A stretch of DNA of 64,000 nt from positions 1,505,501-1,569,500 of the forward strand of contig NW_026611594.1 of the NCBI RefSeq assembly GCF_028502605.1, written 5' to 3'. Within the stretch, counting starts at the first letter, position 1. The number at the start of each line of letters is the position of its first letter. The notes beneath the pieces were generated by a model, which was not told where the DNA came from, ran no database searches, and saw nothing but the letters and a program-made list of their open reading frames with translations. The position numbers and the translations under genes were made by a program. The DNA comes from Trichoderma breve. Its lineage: Eukaryota > Ascomycota > Sordariomycetes > Hypocreales > Hypocreaceae. Below, piece by piece: positions 12,301 to 24,517 of the stretch.

Positions 12301-15300
12301 AAAAAACTATATACTTTTATAAATATTAAAAAATAATTATTTATTTATAATAAAAGAACTATAAACTAAAAAACTAATTACCTTAAAACCTAGTTTAGTA
12401 AAATTAAAAATATATTTAAATTTAATATTATAAATATTATAAAGTATAATATACTTTTAGGATATAATTAGCTAAAGCTACGTAACCCTAATATTAATTA
12501 AAAAGAAAGTTATATAAAATAATAACCTTATACTTAACTAATTAATATATTAATAAAACTATAATTAAATTAAGAGGATTAATAAAATACTATAATATTT
12601 TTAATAATAGGATTAGTAACCCCTATATTATATAAAAAAATAAAAAAATATATAAAAAAAAAGGAAGTTATAAATAAAGTATAATTTAAAAAGCTACAAA
12701 AGCCCTTAAGAATAACTAAATATATTAAAAAGTTAAAGAAAAAATAACTTAAATTTCTTAACTTAATTATATAAAAGGTTAAGGAATTATACTACTAAAA
12801 CTAATAAATACTAGAATATTTAAAAATATATTAATAAACCTTTAGTATATATTAATTTTTAATAAAAAATTAAATACTAAATTACTAAAATATAGTTAAT
12901 AAAATTATAAAATTAAATTTATAAATAATAAAGTACTAATATTTAATAAAATCTATAACCTTAGTACTACTAAACTTAAGATACTTAATAAATAAATTAA
13001 GGATTAATTAAAGAAAAATTATATTAAACTTTTTAAATCTTTAGTAAAATATTTAGTTATATTTATACTTAAAAAAAATAGTAAACTTTAACTTATTATA
13101 AATTACTAATAATTAAATATAATAATTAAAAAAAATATTATACTACTACCCTTAATTTTAAAAATTAAAGACTAATTTATAAAAGCTAAGATTTTTACTT
13201 TACTAAACCTTAAAGAAGTATATAACCTTATTTACATTAAAAAAAGTAATAAATAGAAAACTACTTTTTATATAAAATATAAACTTTATAAATGTTAAGT
13301 AATACCCTTTAGATTAATAAATACTTCTGTATTTTTTTAAAAAATAATTAACTATATATTATAAAATTATATAAATTATTTTATTATTATATACCTTAAT
13401 AATATTTTTATTTATTTTAAAAACTTAAAAAAATATAAAAAATATATTAAAAAAGTATTATAAATACTTTAAAATAATAAACTCCTAGTAAAACCTAAGA
13501 AATATAACTTCTATATATAAAAGGTTATATTCTTAAAATATATTATTACTTTAAAAAAAATTTAAATAAATTTAAAAAAACTTAAGGTAATTAATAATTA
13601 AAAACTACTTAAAAATATTAAGTAAGTATAAAGTTTTTTAGGATTTACTAATTACTATTAATACTTTATTAAAAACTTTTTAAAAATTATTATACTATTT
13701 ATAAACTTAACTAAAAAAGACGTTAAATTTAAACTTATATAAAATACTTTAATAGCCTTTAACTACCTTAAATAAGTTTTTATAAGTATACTAATACTTA
13801 TAATATTTAATCTAAATAAACCTATTATTATTAAAACTAACGTTTTAAACTTTATAATTAATAAAGTACTTAGTTAACTTAATAATATTAATAAAAAAAA
13901 AATTAAGCTTATAGCTTATTTTTCTAAGAAACTATATAAACTAAAACTTAGATATTTTATTTATAATAAAGAATTTCTAACTATATATTAAGTATTTAAT
14001 AAGTAATATTAAAGATATTATTATAAAAAAAGCTAATTTTTAATAATAATCTTTATAAATTACTAAAATATTACTTACTTTATAATAATATAAGAATTAT
14101 TTTATAAATAAGTTAAATACTATAAATAACTCTCTAAATTTAAGCTTATTATTAAATACTATAGTGGATTAAATAATAAATAAGCTAATATACTTAGTAA
14201 ACGTTTAAACTACTTTTAAGAAATTCCGGAAGTTAAGGCCTAAATACTAAAAAAAAACTAATATAATAACTTAGTAATTTAATTAATTAATACCTTATAT
14301 TAAATTAAAATAGATAATCTAATTATTAATAATATTAAAAAATATATTAAAAATTAAGAAAATAAATAATACTAAATAAACTTATCTAAGTACTAAAAGA
14401 CTTATAAAATAAAGTAGTAAAATTAGTCTACGTATATAAGCTTAACGAATATTATAAAATTAAGAAAACTATATAATAAGTTAAATAATACTTTAAATTT
14501 AAAAGTATTAAAACATAGGTATAAAAAGTTATATTAAAATATATAATATATAAATAAGCTAAAAACTTTAAATATAAACTATATAAATAACTATAACTAC
14601 TACTTATACTACAGCAACTATAAAAATTAATTTTATTTAACTTAATTACTAAACTACCTTCTTTAAGAGAACCAGTTATAAAGGTACTTTATAATAGTAT
14701 CTTTATAATAGTTAATAAACTTATAAAAATAGCTTATTTTATACTATTTAAGGAAGCTAGTAATATAAAAGAATTAACCTATATAATAATAAAATATATT
14801 ATAAGTAACTATAAACTACTAAAAAATATAATTTTTAATAAAGGAAATATATTTATATTTAAATTTTAAAAAATACTTATAACTAAACTAGGAATAAATT
14901 ATAAAGCTAATATAGCCTATTATTTATAAATAAATAAATAAATAAAAAAAATTAATTAAATAATTAAGATATACTTATACTATTATATTAACTTTAAATA
15001 AAATAACTAAGTAAAACTCCTTTTTATTATATAACTTATATATAATAGCATAGAGTTTAAATTAACTAAAAAATTACTATTTTTCCTAAATTATAAATTT
15101 AAACCTAAAGCTTACTAATTACTAAAGTAAAGGGAAAATATTAAAAAAGCTATAATTAAGGCAGAAGATATAATTAAATTATATAATAAACTATAATAAT
15201 AACTTAAATTTATTTAATAAAGGATAATTAAATACGTAAATAAATATAAAATTAAAGGATTAACTTTATAAAAAAAAAATATAGTCTAGTTATACTAATA

Positions 15301-16390
15301 TACATAAGGAAATAAATAAGTAAATATTAAAATAAATAGGCTAAGTAATAAATTTAATTTTAAAAAACTTAGACCTTATAAAATTTTAAGGAAAATTAAA
15401 GATATAAATTATAAACTTAAACTTTTAAAATAATAGAAAAAATAAAGAAAATATATATATTTAATTTTCTATATTTTCTTACTAAAAAAAGTATAAATTA
15501 ATAAAAAAACTAAAAGGTTTATTTAGGATAAAATTATTATTAAAAAAGAAAAAAAAAATATAAGGTAAAAAATATTAATATAATAAAAATAGGAGAAGAT
15601 AGTAAATAATACTATAGGGTATAATAGAAAAAGGGAAAAAAAAAAAAAAAATATAAAAACTTATTAAGTATTTTAAGAACTTAATAGCACTAGTAGAAAA
15701 ACTTTATTAAAGCCTAGGGATTACGCTAGCTTAAAATCTATTACTAATATCCCTAAATAATCCTTTAATTTTAAAAAAGCAGAAATAACCTTAGAAAAAC
15801 CCTCCGCTGACTATATTATAACAGCTTAATAAGTAACCTCCGCCTCCTTATACTTAACCTTATTTAACTCCTTTAAATTATTAATACCCTGTATAATAGT
15901 ATAAGTTATTTTTTTTATTTAATTATACTTTTTTTTTTAAAGCTATATAATTTTACTATTAATAACTTAACGCTTTTCTTCTACTATCTTTAAAGTATCC
16001 TTTAGGCAGGTATAATATAAAGTAAAATAACGTAATTATTAAGGTATTAAAGGACGTATATTATATCTTAGCTAATTATTAAAAATATACTTAATATATT
16101 AAGCAGAATTAGTCTTAGATATTTAATATTTAGGGAAGTTTTATTTTTTTTTATTAAGATAATAAGTATAGCCCGCTATTATAATAGAATAAGATAATAT
16201 AACCTTAAAAAAAATATTATAATACTTTATTTTAAAATAATATTATTTTTTTTAAATACTTATTATAGTTAATTATTATATTAAGGATAAAGAAAAAAAA
16301 AACTATATACGGAAACTAAGGGGAGAAGGTAGGTACTTATACTAAGGAATTAAGGTCTTAAGGATAAAACTAATAAAGAGGGGAATATTA

Positions 16391-16806
16391 TATTATAACC
16401 TAACCTTTATAATTATAATAATAAGCTTTTTAGGTAGGTTACTTTAAATAAATAAAAGACTAATTAATTAATTAAATAAAAATTTAAGTAAGTTTAATAA
16501 ATTTTTATAACATTTAGGAAACTCTTCTAAATTTAATAATAGATTTAGAAAATAATTATAAATCTAACCTATTTAACTAGGTATATAAGTTTACTTTATA
16601 TTACTTATTAAAATACTTAAATAGCTAATTATTATTAATATAATAGTATTTAGATTAAATACTTAAATACTTTTTTCTATAGTTAGTAATAAAATTACTT
16701 ATCTACCAACCTAATTACTCCGCCAATATAAACTATAGAACTATTCTAAAGTTTATCCCTTAGGAACAGCTAACCTATACTAACCTATAGGCACTAATTT
16801 ATTACA
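16391..16806 (+). repeat. 3' LTR of the 8940-16806 element
   Basis: 416 bp, aligned with 8940-9355. It is followed directly by the target duplication AATTA. Confidence 0.85.
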
Positions 16807-16811
16807 AATTA

Positions 16812-17429
16812 TAATATATTATAATTTAGTAAAAAAAATTTTAAAAAAAAGTTTTTTATTAATATATTTACTAATTAAGTAATTTTTATTTAGTTTTATA
16901 AAGTAAATTATTATATAAAGTTTAATTTATATTACTTATATATAAATTACTTATATTAATATTAAGGAAACTTTAAATTTTTTATATATAATAAAAAAGT
17001 TAGTTATTTTTTATATAAAAATAATTACTTTAATTACTATTTTAAATAATAATTTTAAAATTATAATTAGTTTTATTAAATTTATTTTTATTTATTTACT
17101 TAAGTTTATAATATTTTATTTATTTTTATTAAGTTAAAAAACTTTTATTTTATATAAAGTTATAAAAGTAATATAAGCTTTAGTTATTATAATTATTATA
17201 TTTAATAAAAAACTTTTTTATATTTTATTTAAGGATTTTAAAAAGTTAATTATTTTAAAAGCTTTTTTTTTTTATAATTTTAAGGTACTTTTTAAAAAAA
17301 AACTATAAGTTTAAGTATATTTTTAATTAATAAATTAAGTTTTAAAAAACTATAATTTTTTTTTAAAGTTTACTTTTTTATTATATATTTAAGTTTTAAT
17401 TTTATAAAAATATATAAGTTTTATAATAA
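16812..17429. repeat. AT-rich degraded spacer between two LTR elements
   Basis: RIP-like AT-rich DNA with no frame. It probably continues the degraded repeat seen at 7766-8939, split by the LTR insertion. Confidence 0.5.
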
Positions 17430-20400
17430 ACTAGATCCTATAGGTACTATAGGTTAGCTGTTCCTAAGGGATAAACCTTAGAGTAGTTTTATAGTTTATA
17501 TTAGCGGAGCGGTTAGGTTAGTAAATAGGTAAATCTATTATTAATTATAAAATAAAGTATCTGGATATTTAATTTAAATACTATTATATTAATAATACCT
17601 AGCTATTTAAGTATTTTAATAAGTAATGTAAAATAAACTTATATATTTAATTAGCTAGGTTAAATTATTATTAAAGGATAATAATCTAGTTATAGATTAT
17701 CTTAAGATTTTAATAATTTATTTATAAATTATTAAATTATTATAATAATTTAATAATCTATTCTTAATTAATTAGTTAGTTTAATATTTATCTAAATTAA
17801 GCTACCTTATAGGCCTATTATTATAACTATAAAAACTAAGTTATAATATAATATCCCTTTTTTATTAGTTTTATCCTTAAGATTTTATTTATTTAGGTAT
17901 AAGTAGCTTATTTTTACTTTATAGTATATTCTATAGCTACTTATTTTTTATTTATTTTTTATATATATTAACTTATTTAAAAATAATAAATAGGGTATTT
18001 AAAAAACCTTACTTTAAAACTAAGAAATATAAGAGTTTTTTTTATTTTATTATTAAAAATGCTTTTATTATAGATAAGTATTATTCCTATTATATATTAT
18101 ATAGTTATAAAGAGTATTTTTTATCTTTTTTTAATTTATTATACTATACTAAATATATTTATTTAAATAAATCTTATTATAATATTTATAGTTTATTTTT
18201 TAAGTAATTAAAGTATATTACTACTTATTATTTTTATTTAAAAAATAAGCTTAAGGTAGCTAAGGAGGAATATTATACTGCTAATATAAAAGTTAAATAT
18301 CTTTATAAGGAAAAGAAATATTAATATATAAAGATATATTATACTATTACGCAGGGTATTATTAATTTAAAGAAGTTAAATAAGGTTAAGTATAAGAAGG
18401 CAGAGGCTGCTTATTAAGCTATTATAATATAGTTAGTAAAAGGTTTTTCTAAGGTTATTTTTACTTTTTTAAAGCTAGTAAATTATTTAAGGATATTAAT
18501 AGTAGATTTTAAGTTTATATAATCCTTAGGCTTTAATAAAGTTTTTCTACTAGTATTATTAAGTTTTTAAAATATTTAATAGGTTTTTATATTTTTTTTT
18601 TTTTTTTATTATACTTTATAATATTATTTACTATTTTCTTCTGTTTTTATTATATTAATATTTTTTACTTTATATTTTTCTTTTTCTTTTTTTATAATAA
18701 TTTTATCTTAAATAAATTTTTTAGTTTTTTTATTAATTTATATTTTTTTTAGTAAGGAAATATAAAATATTAAGTATATATGTTTTTTTTATTTTTCTTA
18801 TTATTTAAGGAATTTAAGTTTATAATTAATTTTTTTAATTTTTTTTAGAATTTTATAAAGTTTAAGTTTTTTAAAATTAAGTTTATTACTTAGTTTATTT
18901 ATTTTAATATTTACTTATTTATTATTTTATATATATTAATATAATTAAATTATATTTTTTTTTTATAAAGTTAATTTTTTAAGTTTGTTTTTATTTATAT
19001 ATTTAATTATTTTTTATTAAATAAATTTAAATTACTATTATAGTTTATTATATAATTTAATTATATTATTTACTTTAATTATAGCTTTTTTAATATTTTC
19101 CTTTTACTTTAGTAATTAATAAGCCTTAGGTTTAAATTTATAATTTAGGAAAAACAGTAATTCTTTTATTAATTTTAACTTTATATTATTATATATAAGT
19201 TATATAATAAAAAGTAGTTTTACTTAGTTATTTTACTTAAAGTTAATATAATAATATAAATAGGTTTTAATTATTTAGTTAATTTTTTTTATTTATTTAT
19301 TTATTTATAGGTAGTAGGCTATATTAGCTTTATAATTTATTTTTAATTTAGCTATAAGTATTTTTTAAAATTTAAATATAAATATATTTTTTTTATTAAA
19401 AATTATATTTTTTAGTAGTTTATAATTACTTATAATATATTTTATTATTATATAGGCTAGTTTTTTTATATTACTAGCTTTCTTAAATAATATAAAGTAA
19501 GCTATTTTTATAAGTTTATTAATTATTATAAAAATATTATTATAAAGTACTTTTATAATTAATTTTTTTAAAAAAAGTAACTTAGTAATTAAATTAAATA
19601 AAATTAATTTTTATAATTACTATAATATAAGTAGTAGTTATAGTTATTTATATAATTTATACTTAAAGTTTTTAGCTTATTTATATATTATATATTTTAA
19701 TATAACTTTTTATATTTATATTTTAATATTATTAAATTTAAAATATTATTTAACTTATTATATAGTTTTTTTAATTTTATAATATTTATTAAGCTTATAT
19801 ATATAAATTATTTTTACTACTTTATTTTATAATTCCTTTAGTACTTAGATAAGTTTATTTAGTATTAGGTATTTAATATTTATAAAAATACCTTTTAAAT
19901 ATTATTTATTTTCTTAGTTTTTAATATATTCTTTAATATTATTAATAATTAAATTATTTATTTTAACTTAATATAAAGTATTAATTAATTAAATTACTAA
20001 GTTATTATATTAGTTTTTTTTTAAAACTTAAGCTTTAACTTCTGGGATTTTTTAAAAGTAATTTAAGTATTTATTAAGTATATTAGCATATTTATTATTT
20101 AATTTATTATAATATTTAATAATAAACTTAAATTTAAAAAGTTATTTATAATACTTAATTTATTTATAAAATAATTTTTATATTATTATAAAGTAAGTAA
20201 TATTTTAATAATTTATAAAAATTATTATTAAAAATTAGCTTTTTTTATAATAATATTTTTAATATTACTTATTAAGTACTTAATATATAATTAAAAATTT
20301 TTTATTATAAATAAAGTATTTAAGTTTTAGTTTATATAGTTTTTTAGAAAAATAAGCTATAGGCTTAAGTTTTTTTTTATTAATATTATTAAGTTAATTA

Positions 20401-23400
20401 AGTACTTTATTAATTATAAAATTTAAAGTCTTAGTTTTAATTATAATAAGTTTATTTAGGTTAAATATTATAAATATTAGTATATTTATAAAAGCTTATT
20501 TAAGGTAGTTAAAGGTTATTAAAGTATTTTATATAAGTTTAAATTTAATATTTTTTTTAGTTAAGTTTATAAATAATATAATAATTTTTAAAAATTTTTT
20601 AATAAAGTATTAATAATAATTAGTAAATTTTAAAAAGCTTTATACTTACTTAATATTTTTAAATAGTTTTTAATTATTAATTATTTTAAGTTTTTTTAAA
20701 TTTATTTAGATTTTTTCTAAGGTAATAATATATTTTAAAAATATAACTTTTTATATATAGAAATTATATTTTTTAAGTTTTACTAAAAGTTTATTATTTT
20801 AAAATATTTATAGTATTTTTTTAATATATTTTTTATATTTTTTTAAATTTTTAAAATAAATAAAAATATTATTAAAGTATATAATAATAAAATAATTTAT
20901 ATAATTTTATAATATATAATTAATTATTTTTTAAAAAAATACTAAGGTATTTATTAATTTAAAAAGTATTACTTAGTATTTATAAAGTTTATATTTTATA
21001 TAAAAAGTAGTTTTTTATTTATTACTTTTCTTAATATAAATAAAATTATATATTTTTTTAAAGTTTAATAAAGTAAAAATCTTAGCTTTTATAAATTAAT
21101 TTTTAATTTTTAAAATTAAGGGTAGTAATATAATATTTTTTTTAATTATTATATTTAATTATTAATAATTTATAATAAGTTAAAGTTTATTATTTTTTTT
21201 TAGTATAAATATAATTAAATATTTTACTAAAGATTTAAAAGGTTTAATATAGCTTTTCTTTAGTTAGTTTTTAATTTATTTATTAAATATTTTAAGTTTA
21301 GTAATATTTAGGTTATAGATTTTATTAAATATTAATACTTTATTATTTATAAGTTTAATTTTATAGTTTTATTAGCTATATTTTAGTAATTTAGTATTTA
21401 ATTCTTTATTAAAGATTAGTATATACTAAAGGTTTATTAATATATTCTTTAAATATTTTAGTATTTAGTTTTAGTAATATAATTCTTTAACCTTTTATAT
21501 TATTAAATTAAAAAATCTAAGTTATTTTTTTTTTTAGTTTTTTAATATATTTAATAATCCTTAAGAGTTTCTTTAGCTTTATAAATTATATTTATTTTAT
21601 AACTTTTCTATTCTTTATATATTTTTCTATTTCTTTATATAATATAAAAGTTATTAATTTTATTATTAAAAATATTATAATATTTTATTAATCTTTTTAA
21701 TTTAGTTATAATTTTACTAATATATTAATTAATTAAGCATAAGGTTACTATTTTATATAGCTTTTTTTTTAATTAATATTAAAGTTATATAATTTTAGCT
21801 AATTATATTTTAAAAGTATATTATAATCTATAATATTTATAATATTAAGTTTAAATATATTTTTAATTTTATTAAATTAAATTTTAAAGTAATTAGTTTT
21901 TTAGTTAATAATTCTTTTATTATAAATAAATAGTTATTTTTTAATATTTATAAAAATATATAGTTTTTTTTTTTATAATTAATTAATTATAGGTAGTTTA
22001 TTAATTAAAGTATAATATAGTTTATTATAGCTTTAGAGTTTATATAAATAGTAATAGGTTTTTTATTTAAAAATCCTAGTACTAGGAATTTTTATAGTTT
22101 TTTTCCTTCTAAAATAGTATTTAAATTATAGTAAGTTATATTATTAATATTATTATAATAATTATTATTATTTTAGGGGTTATTATTATTTTATTTTTTA
22201 TTATTAAAGTTAGTATTAATATTATTTAGTTTTAAAGTAATTTAGCTTAGTTTATAAATTTAAATATTATAGTATTTATATTAAGTATATTTAAGTTTTA
22301 AAATATATTTATTAATAAGCTTATAATACTTCTAAAGATCTTTTTAGTTAATTTTTAAAGTTTTAATATTAATACTATATTTACTAATATATTTTTTAAA
22401 ATTAAAACCTTATTTAGCTAAGTTTCTTATAATATAGGTAAGTATATAGCGTTAAAATTAGTATTTTATATAATTATTTTTATTATAAAAGGTAAATTTT
22501 TTTTATTTATATTTTATAGGTTTATAATCCTTATACTATTTTTAAAGTTTAAGTATAGTATATTATTTATATAATAGAAGTTTATAATTTATAATATTAA
22601 CTTTATTATATTAGTTTATAAGCTAGATATTATTTATATAATAAAAAGTTAATTTTTATAATTTAGGCTTAGGATATAAAGTATTTTTATTATTAAAGTA
22701 TTATTAAAACTTTTTTTCTATTACTTAGATTTTATTATAAGTATAGGTTATATTAATTTTAGGAATTTTTCTTTATTATTTATAAAAATCTTATAGTATA
22801 AGGCTTCCTAGTAGTATAGTATTTAAAAAACTACTAAGTTTATTTTTAAAATTATATATATAGTATTAGTTATTATAAAGCTTATAAAATCTATAGGTTT
22901 TATATAGCTTATTTAAAAATAATATTAATTATTTAATTAAATTAAAAAAAAGTAACTTTTAATATTTATATTTTATAAAAGGGTATATATTTAAAAAAGT
23001 ATTAATTTAACATTAGTGTTTTTTATAAGTTTTACGGAAATTATATTTATAAATTCTTCTACTTTTATTATAAGTTATTTTATTTTTACTTTTATTATTT
23101 TTTTTATTTAAAAGTTTTTATTTATAAAAGTATCTAAGTTCTTATAGTTTTTATAATTTATAATTTAAATAAGGTTTACTAATATTAAGGTTAGTGTATT
23201 CTATATTATAATCTTATATTATAGTATTTTAATATTATTATTTAATTTTTTCTTACTTTTATTTTTAAAATACTTTTTCTTTTTCATTAAAGTTATATTA
23301 AAAGTTTAAAGTGTTTTTTTTTTTATATTTATTTACTTACTTTTTAAATTTTATAAGTTTAGTATATTATTATTTAATTTTTACTATTTTCTTTTAGGTG

Positions 23401-24160
23401 ATTTTTTTAAGTATATTTAGGGTATTTTTTAATCCTTTAGGGTATTATTTTAATTTTTATTTATTACTAAGGTAAGTTTAATATTTATTATTATAATATA
23501 TTAAAAAGTATAATAGCTTATACTTTATTAAGGGTTATATAATATTAATAATTTAATTTTCTTTAGGTTTTAAAATAAGTGTAAATCTTTTATTATTATT
23601 TTTTTTAAAGGCTTAGTAATATTTTTTTATATATTTTTTTTTTCTATAGTTATAATACTTAATATTTTTATATTATACTTTAATAATACTAAGGTATATA
23701 AGTCTAGGTTTTTTATTATTATATATTATAAAGTTTTTTTTTTTCCTTAGTTAATATTATTACTAAAGTAAAGGTATTTTAAAATTATTTTTTAAAAATT
23801 ACTTTTTTACTTATATTTTTAATATTATTAAAACTATTATTTATTAATATAAGTAACTTTTTCTATAAGTTTATTAAAGGTATTAAGTTTTTTTTTAATT
23901 TTAAAGAGTTTATTTTTAATATTTAAATTAAGTTTTTAATAATAAAGTATATATTATATTTTATTATTTAAATTAGTTTTAGTAGCTAAATATATAAAAG
24001 TAGTAGTATACTTTATATAAGGTTTTTTTTATTTAATTTAAAGAAATATATTTTTAGCTTTTTTAAATTTATTAGTTTTTTTATATAGTTTTTTAAGCTA
24101 TTTTTTAAATATATTATATTTATTAAATAAGTTAAATATATATTACTCCTTAAATCTTAA
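17430..24160 (-). mobile_element. Inverted, 5'-truncated copy of the same LTR retrotransposon
   Basis: The region near 17438-17530 is the reverse complement of the LTR end: it carries GGTTAGCTGTTCC and then the GCGGAGCGG segment matching CCGCTCC. The LTR spans about 17430-17848 and is followed by the interior in reverse order. Copies of the GCTTTGGCGCC-type motifs are decayed. The element stops near 24160, where composition changes abruptly, so its gag-proximal end and second LTR are missing. That edge is 350 bases upstream of the tyrosine recombinase gene. Confidence 0.8.
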
Positions 24161-24517
24161 AAACACTGTTTATATTACTACTTTCAGCAATTCCTACTGC
24201 CAATTTTAATTACTCAAGCAGTATACTATACTAACATTCACAAAGCTTTTCTAAGTACTCTTGACTTTAAGCGCTGTAATCTTATGGTCCACACACCCTT
24301 TAGCAAAGCGTTTATTAGCGCCCCCATTTGCATTTTTAGTGTAATTTAGTGCTTACTCTCTCCAATCAAATCCAAACGTAACCGCTGTACTACTACTACT
24401 TATTATTATTTACAGCTACTACTAGCTATTATAAATTACACCAAAACTTTCACTTTTCCTTTACTTTTGAACTCAAGTTACTTTCAACATAACATACTCA
24501 ACGAGGATACTATTACA
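24161..24517. promoter_or_regulatory. 5' flank of the recombinase gene
   Basis: About 360 bases of moderate AT content between the RIP boundary and the recombinase start codon. If the gene is a Starship captain, the element's left end should lie here or a little upstream. I could not identify a terminal repeat or insertion site. Confidence 0.4.

Larger units (their letters stand above)
8940..16806 (+). mobile_element. Full-length RIP-degraded LTR retrotransposon (Ty3/Gypsy-like)
   Basis: Complete element of 7867 bp. The 5' LTR is 8940-9355 and the 3' LTR 16391-16806, both 416 bp; the 5' LTR starts TGTCACGACC and the 3' LTR ends TTACA. It is flanked by the 5-bp direct repeat AATTA at 8935-8939 and 16807-16811, as expected for integrase-mediated insertion. 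The interior is saturated with TpA and stop codons. A decayed RNase-H-like stretch near 13960 (YNKEF then degenerate codons) supports a plus-strand pol gene and a Gypsy order. The left LTR keeps a few C/G sites (GTCACGAC, CCCGGG) lost from the right LTR, so RIP hit the two ends unequally. Confidence 0.9.

Noticed and set aside
1..24160. AT-rich blocks as centromere, mitochondrial insertion or CRISPR-like array
   Set aside because: Alignable LTRs, target duplications and TpA bias identify RIP-degraded retrotransposons. A centromeric location cannot be judged from sequence alone, and no regular repeat-spacer pattern exists.
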